In this document: positions 1 to 5,430 of the stretch, one piece after another
How positions within the stretch are numbered: position 1 is the stretch's first letter
Layout: each line of letters starts with the position of its first letter
DNA from: Lautropia sp.
Lineage (GTDB): Bacteria > Pseudomonadota > Gammaproteobacteria > Burkholderiales > Burkholderiaceae_E
DNA: 5,430 nucleotides
Direction: 5' to 3'
Assembly: GCA_013813615.1 (NCBI GenBank)
Contig: JACCRJ010000426.1
Coordinates: 1-5,430 of the forward strand
Notes under the pieces: generated by a model
Databases searched by the model: none
Seen by the model: the letters and a program-made list of their open reading frames with translations, nothing else
Told to the model about the DNA's origin: nothing
Program-made: the position numbers and the translations under genes

Positions 1-111
1 GAGATAGGGCAGGAAGGGGCCGGTGCCGTGCACCAGCGCCTCGTGCACGCTTTCGGGAACCGCAAGGTCGCCGAACAGCTCGCTGAAGGGTTTCTTCATC
101 AGCTTGTCCAG
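1..111 (-). pseudogene. HDOD-domain protein fragment, 5' part missing at a junction
   Basis: This is an interior piece of an HDOD signalling protein; the 3' part runs off the left edge. Read on the minus strand, the 111 bases give 37 codons starting LDKLMKKPFSELFGDLAVPE and ending in PFLPYL. They align without gaps to residues 318-354 of the complete HDOD protein at 1535-2731 (28 of 37 residues identical, about 78% of bases, counted by eye). Similarity stops exactly at base 111. Further upstream the frame meets a stop at 145-147 with no start codon between, so the first roughly 300 residues are absent here. The bases beyond 111 instead encode a histidine kinase on the other strand. The only in-frame ATG (base 99) is an internal Met conserved in the paralogue, not a likely start. 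A deletion between divergent genes or an assembly chimera could produce this. The family assignment is firm; the cause of truncation is not. Confidence 0.82.
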
Positions 112-904
112 GCGGTCCGGACATCGAAACCGAAGTCGTCGGGTTCAATCCCGGGCGCCTGCGGTCCCAGTCGCAGCTGCGGGAACTGCTGGCGCACCTT
201 GAAACCGTGGTCGACGAGGAACGGGGCGAGATCGCCCGTGAGCTCCACGACGACATCGGCAGTGCGCTCACCGCGCTGCGTCTGGACATGAACTGGATCG
301 AACAGCATGGGGACGCTGCGAGCGCCGATCGAGCGCGGCAGCCATGCAAACCCGGGCCCACGTGCTGGTCACCGCGTTGCGGTTGCAGCAGCGGCTTCGG
401 CCGGCGATACTCGACCAGGGCCTGATCCCGGCGCTGCGCTGGCTGGTGGACGACGCCGGCCGCCGCAGCGGTATGACCGTCGACTTCCAGTGCAATACGG
501 ATACGGTGAACGTGGACGCGCCGGTCGCGGTGGCCGTGTACCGCACCCTGCAGGAGTCGATGACCAACATCATGAAGCATGCCCGCACCACCAAGGTAGA
601 GGTCAGCCTCGTCGTCGCGCCGCACAAACTTTCGCTCGAAATCGCGGACAACGGCCGCGGTATCCGGCCCGCCGATCGGGAGAAACCGACCTCGTTCGGG
701 CTGCGAGGCATGGCGGAGCGCGCCACCCGCCTCGGCGGCTGGCTCGAGGTCAGCAGCCTGGCGCAGGACCAGGGGCAAGCGAGCGGCACCGTCGTCTTCC
801 TCTCGCTGCCGCTTCAGGCACGGTTACCTGTCGACGCCCTTCCCGCCGCCCGGCACCCGGCTGCCGACGCGCGCCGGAACCACGGTTTGACGGCCCGGCC
901 GTGA
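112..904 (+). pseudogene. Sensor histidine kinase (NarL-partner type), 5'-truncated and frameshifted
   Basis: This is the cytoplasmic catalytic part of a two-component sensor kinase of the HisKA_3 (NarX/DegS-like) class, which autophosphorylates on His and passes the phosphate to a LuxR-type regulator. In the frame of base 207 an H-box reads ARELHDDIGSALTALRLDM, with the phospho-His codon at 246-248. In the frame of base 344 the ATPase domain has the N-box (ESMTNIMKHA, Asn at 566), G1 (DNGRGI, 647-664) and G2 (FGLRGMAERA, from 695). The frames differ by one missing base near 336-338; one extra G there would read DRARAAMQTRAHVL without a break. Any sensor, transmembrane or PAS region is missing: the upstream frame closes at the TGA at 84-86, and similarity to another gene begins at base 111. 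No convincing start exists before the H-box. The piece from ATG 344 may be called as a short CDS, but it lacks the phospho-His. Its TGA overlaps the regulator's GTG. Family is clear; pseudogene versus sequence error is open. Confidence 0.85.
336..339 (+). other. Probable -1 frameshift site in the histidine kinase
   Basis: Upstream, H-box coding runs in the frame of base 207. Downstream, the ATPase domain runs in the frame of base 344. The protein sense is continuous if one base, most simply a G at the GG of 337-338, is restored. There is no long homopolymer or slippery heptamer, so programmed frameshifting is not indicated. A real point deletion and a sequencing or assembly error both remain possible. 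Confidence 0.7.
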
Positions 905-1533
905 TCAAGGTCATCCTGGTCGACGACCACACGCTGATCCTCGGCGGGCTGCGGGAGTTGCTGTCCGACGCGCCGGGTATCTCCGTCGTGGGCGAGGCGA
1001 CCGACTACGGCAGCCTGCGCAACCTGGTACGGGAGCAGCAACCGGACGTGGTGGTGCTGGACATCAACCTGCCCGGGCGCAGCGGACTGGAGGTGCTCGC
1101 CTCGCTCAACGAGATGGATACGCCGCCGCGGGTGCTGATGCTGTCGCAGTTCGCCGCCGACCAGTATGGCCTGCGGGCGCTCCGGGCGGGCGCCATGGGC
1201 TACCTGAACAAGTCATGTGATCCGTCGCTCATCGTCGACGCCGTCCGTGAGATCGCTGCCGGCCGCACCTATGTAACCGGCGACCTGGCCCATCTGCTGC
1301 TGGAGGCCGTGACCGGCAAGAGCCGGGGGTCGCTTCACGAGAGCCTGTCGGAGCGGGAGATGCAGGTGCTGCTGCTGATCGCCGCCGGCAAGCGCCTGTC
1401 GGTGATCGCTGAGCGCCTGGTGCTGTCCCCCAAGACCGTCAGCGTCTACCGCGCGCGAATCCTCGAGAAGCTGTCCCTCAAGAGCAACGCAGAGGTGGCG
1501 GCGTACGCCATGCGTCACGGCCTGATGAAGTAG
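901..1533 (+). CDS. NarL/FixJ-family response regulator with LuxR-type HTH
   Basis: A 210-residue two-component transcription regulator, a typical length for this family. The receiver domain (about 1-118) shows the acidic pair Asp8-Asp9, the phospho-acceptor Asp54 in VVVLDINLPGRSG, Ser82 at the switch position, Tyr101 and Lys104. The LuxR-type DNA-binding domain covers about 148-206, with LSEREMQVL opening it and a recognition helix around SPKTVSVYRARILEKL. All key receiver residues are present, so it should be phosphorylatable. The GTG start at 901 is chosen because IKVILVDDH follows at once, as in the family, and because it overlaps the kinase TGA (GTGA). No Shine-Dalgarno is visible upstream, so translation probably depended on coupling to the kinase gene. 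With that kinase broken here, expression and activation of this regulator are uncertain. It resembles GacA/UvrY-like regulators only at family level, and its targets cannot be read from the sequence. Confidence 0.94.
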   Translation: MIKVILVDDHTLILGGLRELLSDAPGISVVGEATDYGSLRNLVREQQPDVVVLDINLPGRSGLEVLASLNEMDTPPRVLMLSQFAADQYGLRALRAGAMGYLNKSCDPSLIVDAVREIAAGRTYVTGDLAHLLLEAVTGKSRGSLHESLSEREMQVLLLIAAGKRLSVIAERLVLSPKTVSVYRARILEKLSLKSNAEVAAYAMRHGLMK

Positions 1534-1534
1534 C

Positions 1535-2731
1535 CTACCCCTGTTGCGGTTCCTGGGCCCGGAGGGTCCGCAGGACCGCACGGTTGCAATCGCCGAGCGT
1601 CGTCAGGCATTCCTGAAGCGCCACCGGCAGCGCCGGATCGGCCCCGTGCTCGACGGCTTCCGCGATCCTGAGGTAGGGCATGAAGCGGCCGGTGCGATGC
1701 ACCAGCGCCTGTTGCACGCTCTGCGGCACCGCCAGGCTGCCCAGCAATTCTTCAAACGGCTTCTTCATCAGCTTGTCCAGCAGCGAAAGCACGCCGAGGA
1801 TGAAGATCTGGTCCTGTGCGGCGTCATCCTGCGGCGCTGCCAGCAACTGCTCCAGGAGCAGGCCCCGCCGGAACGAGGCGAGCATCACCGGGCGCATGTT
1901 GGCGTCCCGACTGGAACTGGCGAGCATCAGCGCGAGGCAGCGCTTGAGCTTCGAATAGCCCAGCACCGCGACTGCATGACGGAACGACTGTACCTTGACG
2001 TCGAAGCCGGAGGCGCTGGAATTGATGTAGCGCAGCAGGCGGTAGCCGATCGCGGGGTCGCGCCGGATCACCGCCTCCATGCGGGGCACCTGCTCGCATC
2101 GGTCGACCATCGTGATCAGCTGCATGATCGTGACGTAGTCGGGAGCCGCGCTGGGGCGCTCCTGGTAGCCGACCGCATCCTCCATCGGCCAGCCGAGCAC
2201 GGCGCAGGCGCCGGTAGCGAAACAGCGTTCCATCAGGCCGATCGAAGTGACGCCCTCCTGGGCATAGCCGATCGAGCGCCGCGTCCCAGCCGGCGTCCGC
2301 TGGTCCAGCCCGTGCAGGCGCCGATCCTCGTCCACGTGGATGATCGACATCCTGAAGGCGGAGAGCAGCGCCGGCGGAAGCGGCGCCGGCGGGCGCCCAT
2401 TGAGCACCAGCGAATAGCCGCGCCGGTGAAGGCCTGCAAGAATTGCCTGGACTGCGGGCAGCTGGGTGGACTGAGCCGGCACCTCCAGCCAGACATTCTG
2501 TTTCGGCGGAACCTGCAGGATCTGTTCGTCCAGCACCGCCTGGGGCGCCGACAGCAGGATGGTGGGGCTCAGCAGCGGCCAGTCCCGGCTCATCTCCTCG
2601 TACACGCGGTAGAGGCACAGCGCCGGATGCGACGCAGCCTGTGACCGCACCCTCAGCGCCATGACGCTGCGCCGGCGATCGATGATCGGCTCGTAGCGAA
2701 GAAGGGAATCGAAGAAACTGGGCTCTGGCAT
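1535..2731 (-). CDS. EAL-like/HDOD-domain signal transduction protein
   Basis: A 398-residue cytoplasmic protein with the YuxH-type layout: an EAL-like half (about 10-190) followed by an HDOD domain (about 198-390). The EAL half keeps the fold's outline (YEPIIDRRRSVMALRVRS near the N-terminus, LHRRGYSLVLNG at 101-112, IIHVDEDRRL at 130-139). It lacks the EAL signature and the DDF metal motif, so cyclic-di-GMP hydrolysis is unlikely; binding or a scaffold role is possible. The HDOD half has RDPAIGYRLLRYINSS (224-239), SFRHAVAVLGYSKLKRCLAL (249-268) and ILGVLSLLDKLMKKP (311-325). HDOD domains are HD-like folds without the catalytic His-Asp pair, and family members regulate gene expression in ways that vary by protein. 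The ATG at 2731 places the QPIFD-like motif where relatives have it. A strong GGGGGAGG lies 18 bases upstream, farther than usual, with no better in-frame start. It is a paralogue of the fragment at 1-111 and ends one base from the convergent response regulator stop. Confidence 0.9.
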   Translation of the reverse strand: MPEPSFFDSLLRYEPIIDRRRSVMALRVRSQAASHPALCLYRVYEEMSRDWPLLSPTILLSAPQAVLDEQILQVPPKQNVWLEVPAQSTQLPAVQAILAGLHRRGYSLVLNGRPPAPLPPALLSAFRMSIIHVDEDRRLHGLDQRTPAGTRRSIGYAQEGVTSIGLMERCFATGACAVLGWPMEDAVGYQERPSAAPDYVTIMQLITMVDRCEQVPRMEAVIRRDPAIGYRLLRYINSSASGFDVKVQSFRHAVAVLGYSKLKRCLALMLASSSRDANMRPVMLASFRRGLLLEQLLAAPQDDAAQDQIFILGVLSLLDKLMKKPFEELLGSLAVPQSVQQALVHRTGRFMPYLRIAEAVEHGADPALPVALQECLTTLGDCNRAVLRTLRAQEPQQG

Positions 2732-2771
2732 CGTGTGATCGCGCGAAATCCTCCCCCGGACAGGCCCGGTG

Positions 2772-2783
2772 TCGGCCGGCCGA
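2772..2783. repeat. 12-base perfect palindrome TCGGCCGGCCGA
   Basis: The sequence TCGGCCGGCCGA equals its own reverse complement. It lies about 40 bases upstream of the HDOD start codon, a position suited to an operator. In DNA this GC-rich, palindromes of G and C arise fairly often by chance, so function is an inference only. Confidence 0.4.
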
Positions 2784-2800
2784 ATATCGCGCGTTCCCCC

Positions 2801-2819
2801 GCCGGAATCCAGTTCCGGC
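2801..2819. repeat. Inverted repeat GCCGGAA-N5-TTCCGGC, possible hairpin or operator
   Basis: Two perfect 7-base arms are separated by TCCAG. On the minus strand it begins about 55 bases after the CinA-like stop and ends about 70 bases before the HDOD start. It could form an RNA hairpin ending the hrpA-side operon, but no U-tract follows, so it does not meet the standard for an intrinsic terminator. An operator for the HDOD promoter is the alternative. Confidence 0.45.
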
Positions 2820-2873
2820 TGACCAGCGACGCATATGGACCGCAGGCCGGTCTACCGGACGACCCGCGGCGCC

Positions 2874-3695
2874 TCAGACCTCGTCGAAGTCGCTGCCCAG
2901 GTCGATGATGCCGTGGCGCAGGCTCAGGTAGGCCTCCTCCACCACGTCCCCCACGCCTTTCACGCCGAGTTCGATATGGCGGCGCTCGCCGTTCTCTCCC
3001 ACGGACGGCAGGCTGTAGACCTTGATCCCGGCGAACGCTGATTCGATCGCCTCGAGCAGGGGCGTCACCACCGATTCGGCGGTTTCGTACACCAGCAGGG
3101 AACGGTCGATCTGCTCCCCGCGATGGAACAGATGCCGGTAATGATTGTCGAGCACCCACTCCACCATCGGCCACGCCATCACCGGAAAGCCGGGCACGAA
3201 CCAGTGATCCTCGACATTGAAGCCGGGAATCCGGTTGAACGAGTTCGGGATGATGGCCGCACCCTCCGGAAATTCGCCCATCTTGAGGCGCTGGCGATTC
3301 TCGGGCGTCGTCATGTCCGCGCTGCCCTTGCCTTCGGCGGCCATGTCCGCGCAGCGCTGCGCGATCAGCCGGGCCGCCTCGGGATGCAGCAGCAGCGGCC
3401 GGCCCAGCGCCTGGGCAGTCGCCTGGCGGGTCATGTCGTCCGGCGTCGCACCGATGCCGCCGAAGCAGAACACCGCGTCCGCCGACGAAAAACTCTGCTC
3501 GAGCGCATCGACCAGCAGCTCGTGGTCGTCGCCGACGTAGCGGGCCCAGGTGAGCCGCAGCCCGCGGCTGGACAGCATTCCGATGAGCTTCACCAAGTGC
3601 TTGTCCTGACGCTTGCCGGAGAGGATCTCGTCGCCGATGATCAGCGCGCCGATCCGTCTCACGTCCGCTGCATGCCTGGGATCATCCCGGTTCAT
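2874..3695 (-). CDS. CinA-like molybdopterin-binding-domain protein (single domain, YfaY type)
   Basis: A 273-residue cytoplasmic protein of the COG1058 family, often annotated competence/damage-inducible protein A. The MoCF/MoaB-like domain covers roughly 13-180. It starts with IGALIIGDEILSGKRQDKH (15-33) and has the nucleotide/cofactor-binding loop FGGIGATPDDMT (78-89), where canonical CinA proteins read GGLGPTxDD. Family members include nucleotide pyrophosphatases acting on ADP-ribose-type substrates. This protein lacks the C-terminal nicotinamide-nucleotide amidase domain of full CinA, so NMN deamidation is not expected; the residues after about 180 form the short tail usual in single-domain members. 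The ATG at 3695 is chosen because the domain begins directly after it and a GAGAG lies 6 bases upstream, overlapping the TGA of the preceding EI24 gene. The 8-base gap to that gene argues for co-transcription and translational coupling. The open frame continues upstream to 4337 only as a shadow of the EI24 gene. The true substrate is not deducible here. Confidence 0.88.
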   Translation of the reverse strand: MNRDDPRHAADVRRIGALIIGDEILSGKRQDKHLVKLIGMLSSRGLRLTWARYVGDDHELLVDALEQSFSSADAVFCFGGIGATPDDMTRQATAQALGRPLLLHPEAARLIAQRCADMAAEGKGSADMTTPENRQRLKMGEFPEGAAIIPNSFNRIPGFNVEDHWFVPGFPVMAWPMVEWVLDNHYRHLFHRGEQIDRSLLVYETAESVVTPLLEAIESAFAGIKVYSLPSVGENGERRHIELGVKGVGDVVEEAYLSLRHGIIDLGSDFDEV

Positions 3696-3703
3696 TTCCG
3701 CTC

Positions 3704-4477
3704 TCAGATCGCCTCGACCGAGGCCGGCGCGCCCAGTGTGCGCTGTTCGCGCAGACGGGACAACGAGTAGTGGGCAAAGACCAGCGCCGAAAGCACCGGC
3801 GCCACGAGGAACAACGGCGGGATGTAGTTGAGCAACGCAACGGCGAGCCCGAGCAGCAGGAAGGCGCGGCGGTCGGACCGGATCAGCCGCTGGCGCTCCA
3901 GGGTGCTGGCATGCTCGACCAGGCTGTCGAAACGCATCAGCCGCGCGGTCAGCCATCCCCACCAGAGCCAGGGGACGATCAGCGCGAGTGGCGGTATCAG
4001 CCAGAGCGGCATGGTGAGCAGGTAGCCTGCGATGAACACGACCAGGCTGCGCAGGACATTCCAGAGGTTGGCGCCCAGGGCCAGGCTGCCCTGGCGGGCC
4101 AGGTCCGGATAGGTCTCGCGTCCCAGATGGCGGATCACGACCGGCATCGCCAGCAGCGCGATCAGCGCCAGCGCGGTCGCGATCGCGATCGGCACCAGCA
4201 ATAGAAAGGCGAAGAGATTCGGGACCCAGGTGCTCAATCCTGCGAGGCCGAACGGCGCGATCGACCGATAGCCGCGCGCCATCCAGCCGTCCCCCTGGAA
4301 GACCACGGTCTGGAACCAGCCGGTTACCGGATCCCACAGGAACCAGGCGGACACGACCCAGAAGCCGATCGCTACCAAAAACGGCAGCACCAGCAGCGCG
4401 AGCATGCGCGGCGTGAACTGGCTGGCCAGCCCGCGACCGAGGGCGGACAGGACACGGGTCGGGGTGCCCGCCATCAT
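3704..4477 (-). CDS. EI24-domain integral membrane protein (CysZ-like)
   Basis: A 257-residue inner-membrane protein. Hydrophobic stretches lie at about 24-48, 87-114, 142-174 and 203-236, the longer ones able to cross the membrane more than once. The C-terminal hydrophobic block with LNYIPPLFLVAPVLSALVFAHY-like composition (216-237) and the length fit the EI24/CysZ family. In enteric bacteria CysZ takes up sulfate. No cysteine biosynthesis genes are nearby, so sulfate transport should not be assumed. The cytosolic loop around 114-140 (RHLGRETYPDLARQGS) and a basic C-terminal tail are visible. Two adjacent ATG codons (4477 and 4474) are possible starts, neither with a clear ribosome-binding site. 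The gene starts 36 bases after the hrpA stop and ends 8 bases before the CinA-like start, so the three genes are probably one transcription unit. The family call is good; function is unknown. Confidence 0.82.
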   Translation of the reverse strand: MMAGTPTRVLSALGRGLASQFTPRMLALLVLPFLVAIGFWVVSAWFLWDPVTGWFQTVVFQGDGWMARGYRSIAPFGLAGLSTWVPNLFAFLLLVPIAIATALALIALLAMPVVIRHLGRETYPDLARQGSLALGANLWNVLRSLVVFIAGYLLTMPLWLIPPLALIVPWLWWGWLTARLMRFDSLVEHASTLERQRLIRSDRRAFLLLGLAVALLNYIPPLFLVAPVLSALVFAHYSLSRLREQRTLGAPASVEAI

Positions 4478-4513
4478 CCGATCGGGCCAGCCGTCATCGC
4501 CCGGCGCCCGTGC

Positions 4514-5430
4514 TCACTGGGACTCCTTCTGGTCGAGGATCTTCGTGAGTCGCTTGACCGATACCGGCACCGGTGTGCGCAGCGCCTGCGCAAAGAGCGA
4601 GACGCGAAGCTCTTCCAGCAGCCAGCGGAACGACTCGAACCCCGCGTCGGGCGTGCCCCTGAGGGCGCGCTTCCGCCGCTGCCAGCGGCCCAGCAAGGGC
4701 GCCATTTCAGCCCTCAAAGACTTGTCGCGCTGCGGCTGCTCGCGCAGCTTGTCGGCGCGCATGCCGATCGCCTTGAGGTAGCGGGGATAGCTCGAGAGGT
4801 TCTCGAACGGCGTGGTCTTGATGAAACCCGCCACGAAAAGCCCCTGGAGCTGCTGGTCCACGTCCACAGTCGCATCCGGCTGGTCCCGCAGTCCGGTCAG
4901 CTTGCGCCGCACGGCCGCATGCTCGTCCAGGATCGCCTGCACCATCCGCAGGATTTCCTGCGCAGTCAGGGTGAACCGCGGCCTTCCCTGGGCGAGGCGG
5001 GCGGTGAATTCCTCGGCATTGCGTGGCAGCCCCTCGATCATGAAGCTGCGCTCGATTGCGCAGGCAACGATCTGCTCCGACAGCGACCCGCCGGACGCCT
5101 GCTGTCCGGGCAGCGTGGTGAACAGGAGGTCCAGGCGGTTGTTCTTCTTCACCTCCCGCTCGAAGAACCGGATCGGCTCCGCCAGCGCCAGCATGAACAG
5201 GCGCCGCACGCCCTCCCGGTGACGCAGCGCCGCCAGGCCGGGTTCGTCGAAGACGGCAAGTTCGACGGCGTCGACATGATCGACCAGCGCCGGAAAGCCT
5301 ACGATGACTTCGCCGCGCGGCGATTCGAGCTCCAGCAACTCCGGCAGTTCACCGAAGATCCAAATGGCGGCGCGGCGCCCGGCGGAGCTGCGCGCCGGCT
5401 CCGCCGCCCGCGCTCGGGCCTTCCCAGCGG
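4514..5430 (-). CDS. hrpA: ATP-dependent RNA helicase HrpA, C-terminal part (DUF3418), runs off the right edge
   Basis: The last 304 residues of HrpA, a cytoplasmic DEAH-box RNA helicase of about 1,300 residues that acts on translating ribosomes and mRNA in E. coli. The visible part is the HrpA-specific C-terminal domain (DUF3418). Recognisable stretches are IWIFGELPELLELE near the start, GFPALVDHVDAVELAVFDEP, GVRRLFMLALAEPIRFF (about 75-95 residues in), and the closing RWLLEELRVSLFAQALRTP followed by PVSVKRLTKILDQ. The frame stays open to base 5430, so the helicase motifs lie outside the window and the TTG at 5338 is not a start. It is the first visible gene of the minus-strand cluster, 36 bases before the EI24 gene. 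No frameshift or internal stop is seen. Confidence 0.92.
   Translation of the reverse strand, partial: AGKARARAAEPARSSAGRRAAIWIFGELPELLELESPRGEVIVGFPALVDHVDAVELAVFDEPGLAALRHREGVRRLFMLALAEPIRFFEREVKKNNRLDLLFTTLPGQQASGGSLSEQIVACAIERSFMIEGLPRNAEEFTARLAQGRPRFTLTAQEILRMVQAILDEHAAVRRKLTGLRDQPDATVDVDQQLQGLFVAGFIKTTPFENLSSYPRYLKAIGMRADKLREQPQRDKSLRAEMAPLLGRWQRRKRALRGTPDAGFESFRWLLEELRVSLFAQALRTPVPVSVKRLTKILDQKESQ

Larger units (their letters stand above)
2732..2873 (-). promoter_or_regulatory. Intergenic region upstream of the HDOD gene, with inverted repeats
   Basis: This is the only sizeable non-coding gap in the window. It lies after the CinA-like stop and before the HDOD start, both on the minus strand. 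It holds a purine-rich ribosome-binding sequence (CCTCCCCC on the plus strand, 2750-2757), a 12-base palindrome (2772-2783) and a 7-base-stem inverted repeat (2801-2819). I expect the HDOD promoter here, but I see no convincing -35/-10 pair; GATATT near 2784-2790 on the minus strand is only a weak -10 match. Confidence 0.35.

Noticed and set aside
99..308. Minus-strand open frame over the kinase H-box region
   Set aside because: No family resemblance; it lies antisense to the well-conserved HisKA_3 motif and in a different frame from the HDOD fragment.
307..900. Long open frame running into the response regulator from base 307
   Set aside because: The translation before base 901 is Arg/Pro/Ala-rich with no family resemblance and overlaps the kinase coding in another frame; the receiver domain starts at 901.
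1565..1577. GGTCC-GCA-GGACC hairpin after the response regulator as a terminator
   Set aside because: Only a 5-base stem with a 3-base loop, no T-run, and inside HDOD coding.
1544..2644. A 366-residue plus-strand open frame antisense to the HDOD gene
   Set aside because: It is rich in Arg, Gln and His with no recognisable domain and is explained by high GC opposite a well-supported HDOD gene.
2838..2852. GACCG-N5-CGGTC hairpin just after the CinA-like stop as a terminator
   Set aside because: Short stem, mismatch when extended, and no T-run on the minus strand; expected by chance in this base composition.
2653..3174. A 173-residue minus-strand open frame across the HDOD/CinA-like gap
   Set aside because: It overlaps two better-supported genes in another frame and has Arg/Gly-rich shadow composition.
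3696..4337. N-terminal extension of the CinA-like frame across the EI24 gene
   Set aside because: The extension is low-complexity Arg/Gly/Pro/Ala sequence overlapping the clearly hydrophobic EI24 coding; the CinA domain starts right after the ATG at 3695.
1..5430. A new defence or mobile system
   Set aside because: I looked for transposase, integrase, toxin-antitoxin, nuclease, reverse transcriptase, CRISPR repeats and tRNA or attachment sites and saw none; all genes belong to known housekeeping or signalling families.

Overview
The window is GC-rich DNA, almost entirely coding, with gene families typical of Proteobacteria. The hrpA 3' end followed by an EI24-family membrane protein and a single-domain CinA-like protein suggests a gammaproteobacterium. 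That placement is an inference from gene content; there is no rRNA or other marker to fix it.

Left part (1-1533): the first 111 bases are the interior of an HDOD-domain gene on the minus strand. They stop abruptly against the body of a sensor histidine kinase gene on the plus strand. Both genes lack their 5' halves at this junction, as if a segment between two divergent genes had been deleted, or as if the assembly were chimeric. The kinase remnant keeps its phospho-His and ATPase motifs, but it carries a second lesion, a -1 frameshift near base 337. Its stop overlaps by 4 bases the start of an intact NarL/LuxR-type response regulator (901-1533), so the pair was once a two-component operon. 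As written, the regulator no longer has an intact partner kinase here.

Middle (1535-2731): a complete EAL-like/HDOD signalling protein lies on the minus strand, convergent with the regulator; the stop codons are one base apart. It is a paralogue of the fragment at 1-111 (111 gapless bases, about 78% identical by eye). HDOD genes therefore flank the two-component genes on both sides, in the same orientation. Its EAL half lacks recognisable catalytic motifs.

Right part (2874-5430): a minus-strand cluster, in transcription order, of the hrpA 3' end (RNA helicase C-terminus), an EI24/CysZ-like membrane protein and a CinA-like molybdopterin-binding-domain protein. Gaps of 36 and 8 bases suggest one operon. 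The 142-base gap before the HDOD gene holds two clean inverted repeats and probably the HDOD control region.

The window shows no tRNA, rRNA, CRISPR array, insertion sequence or obvious new system. Its main point of interest is the double-truncation junction plus frameshift in the sensor kinase and the HDOD paralogues around it.
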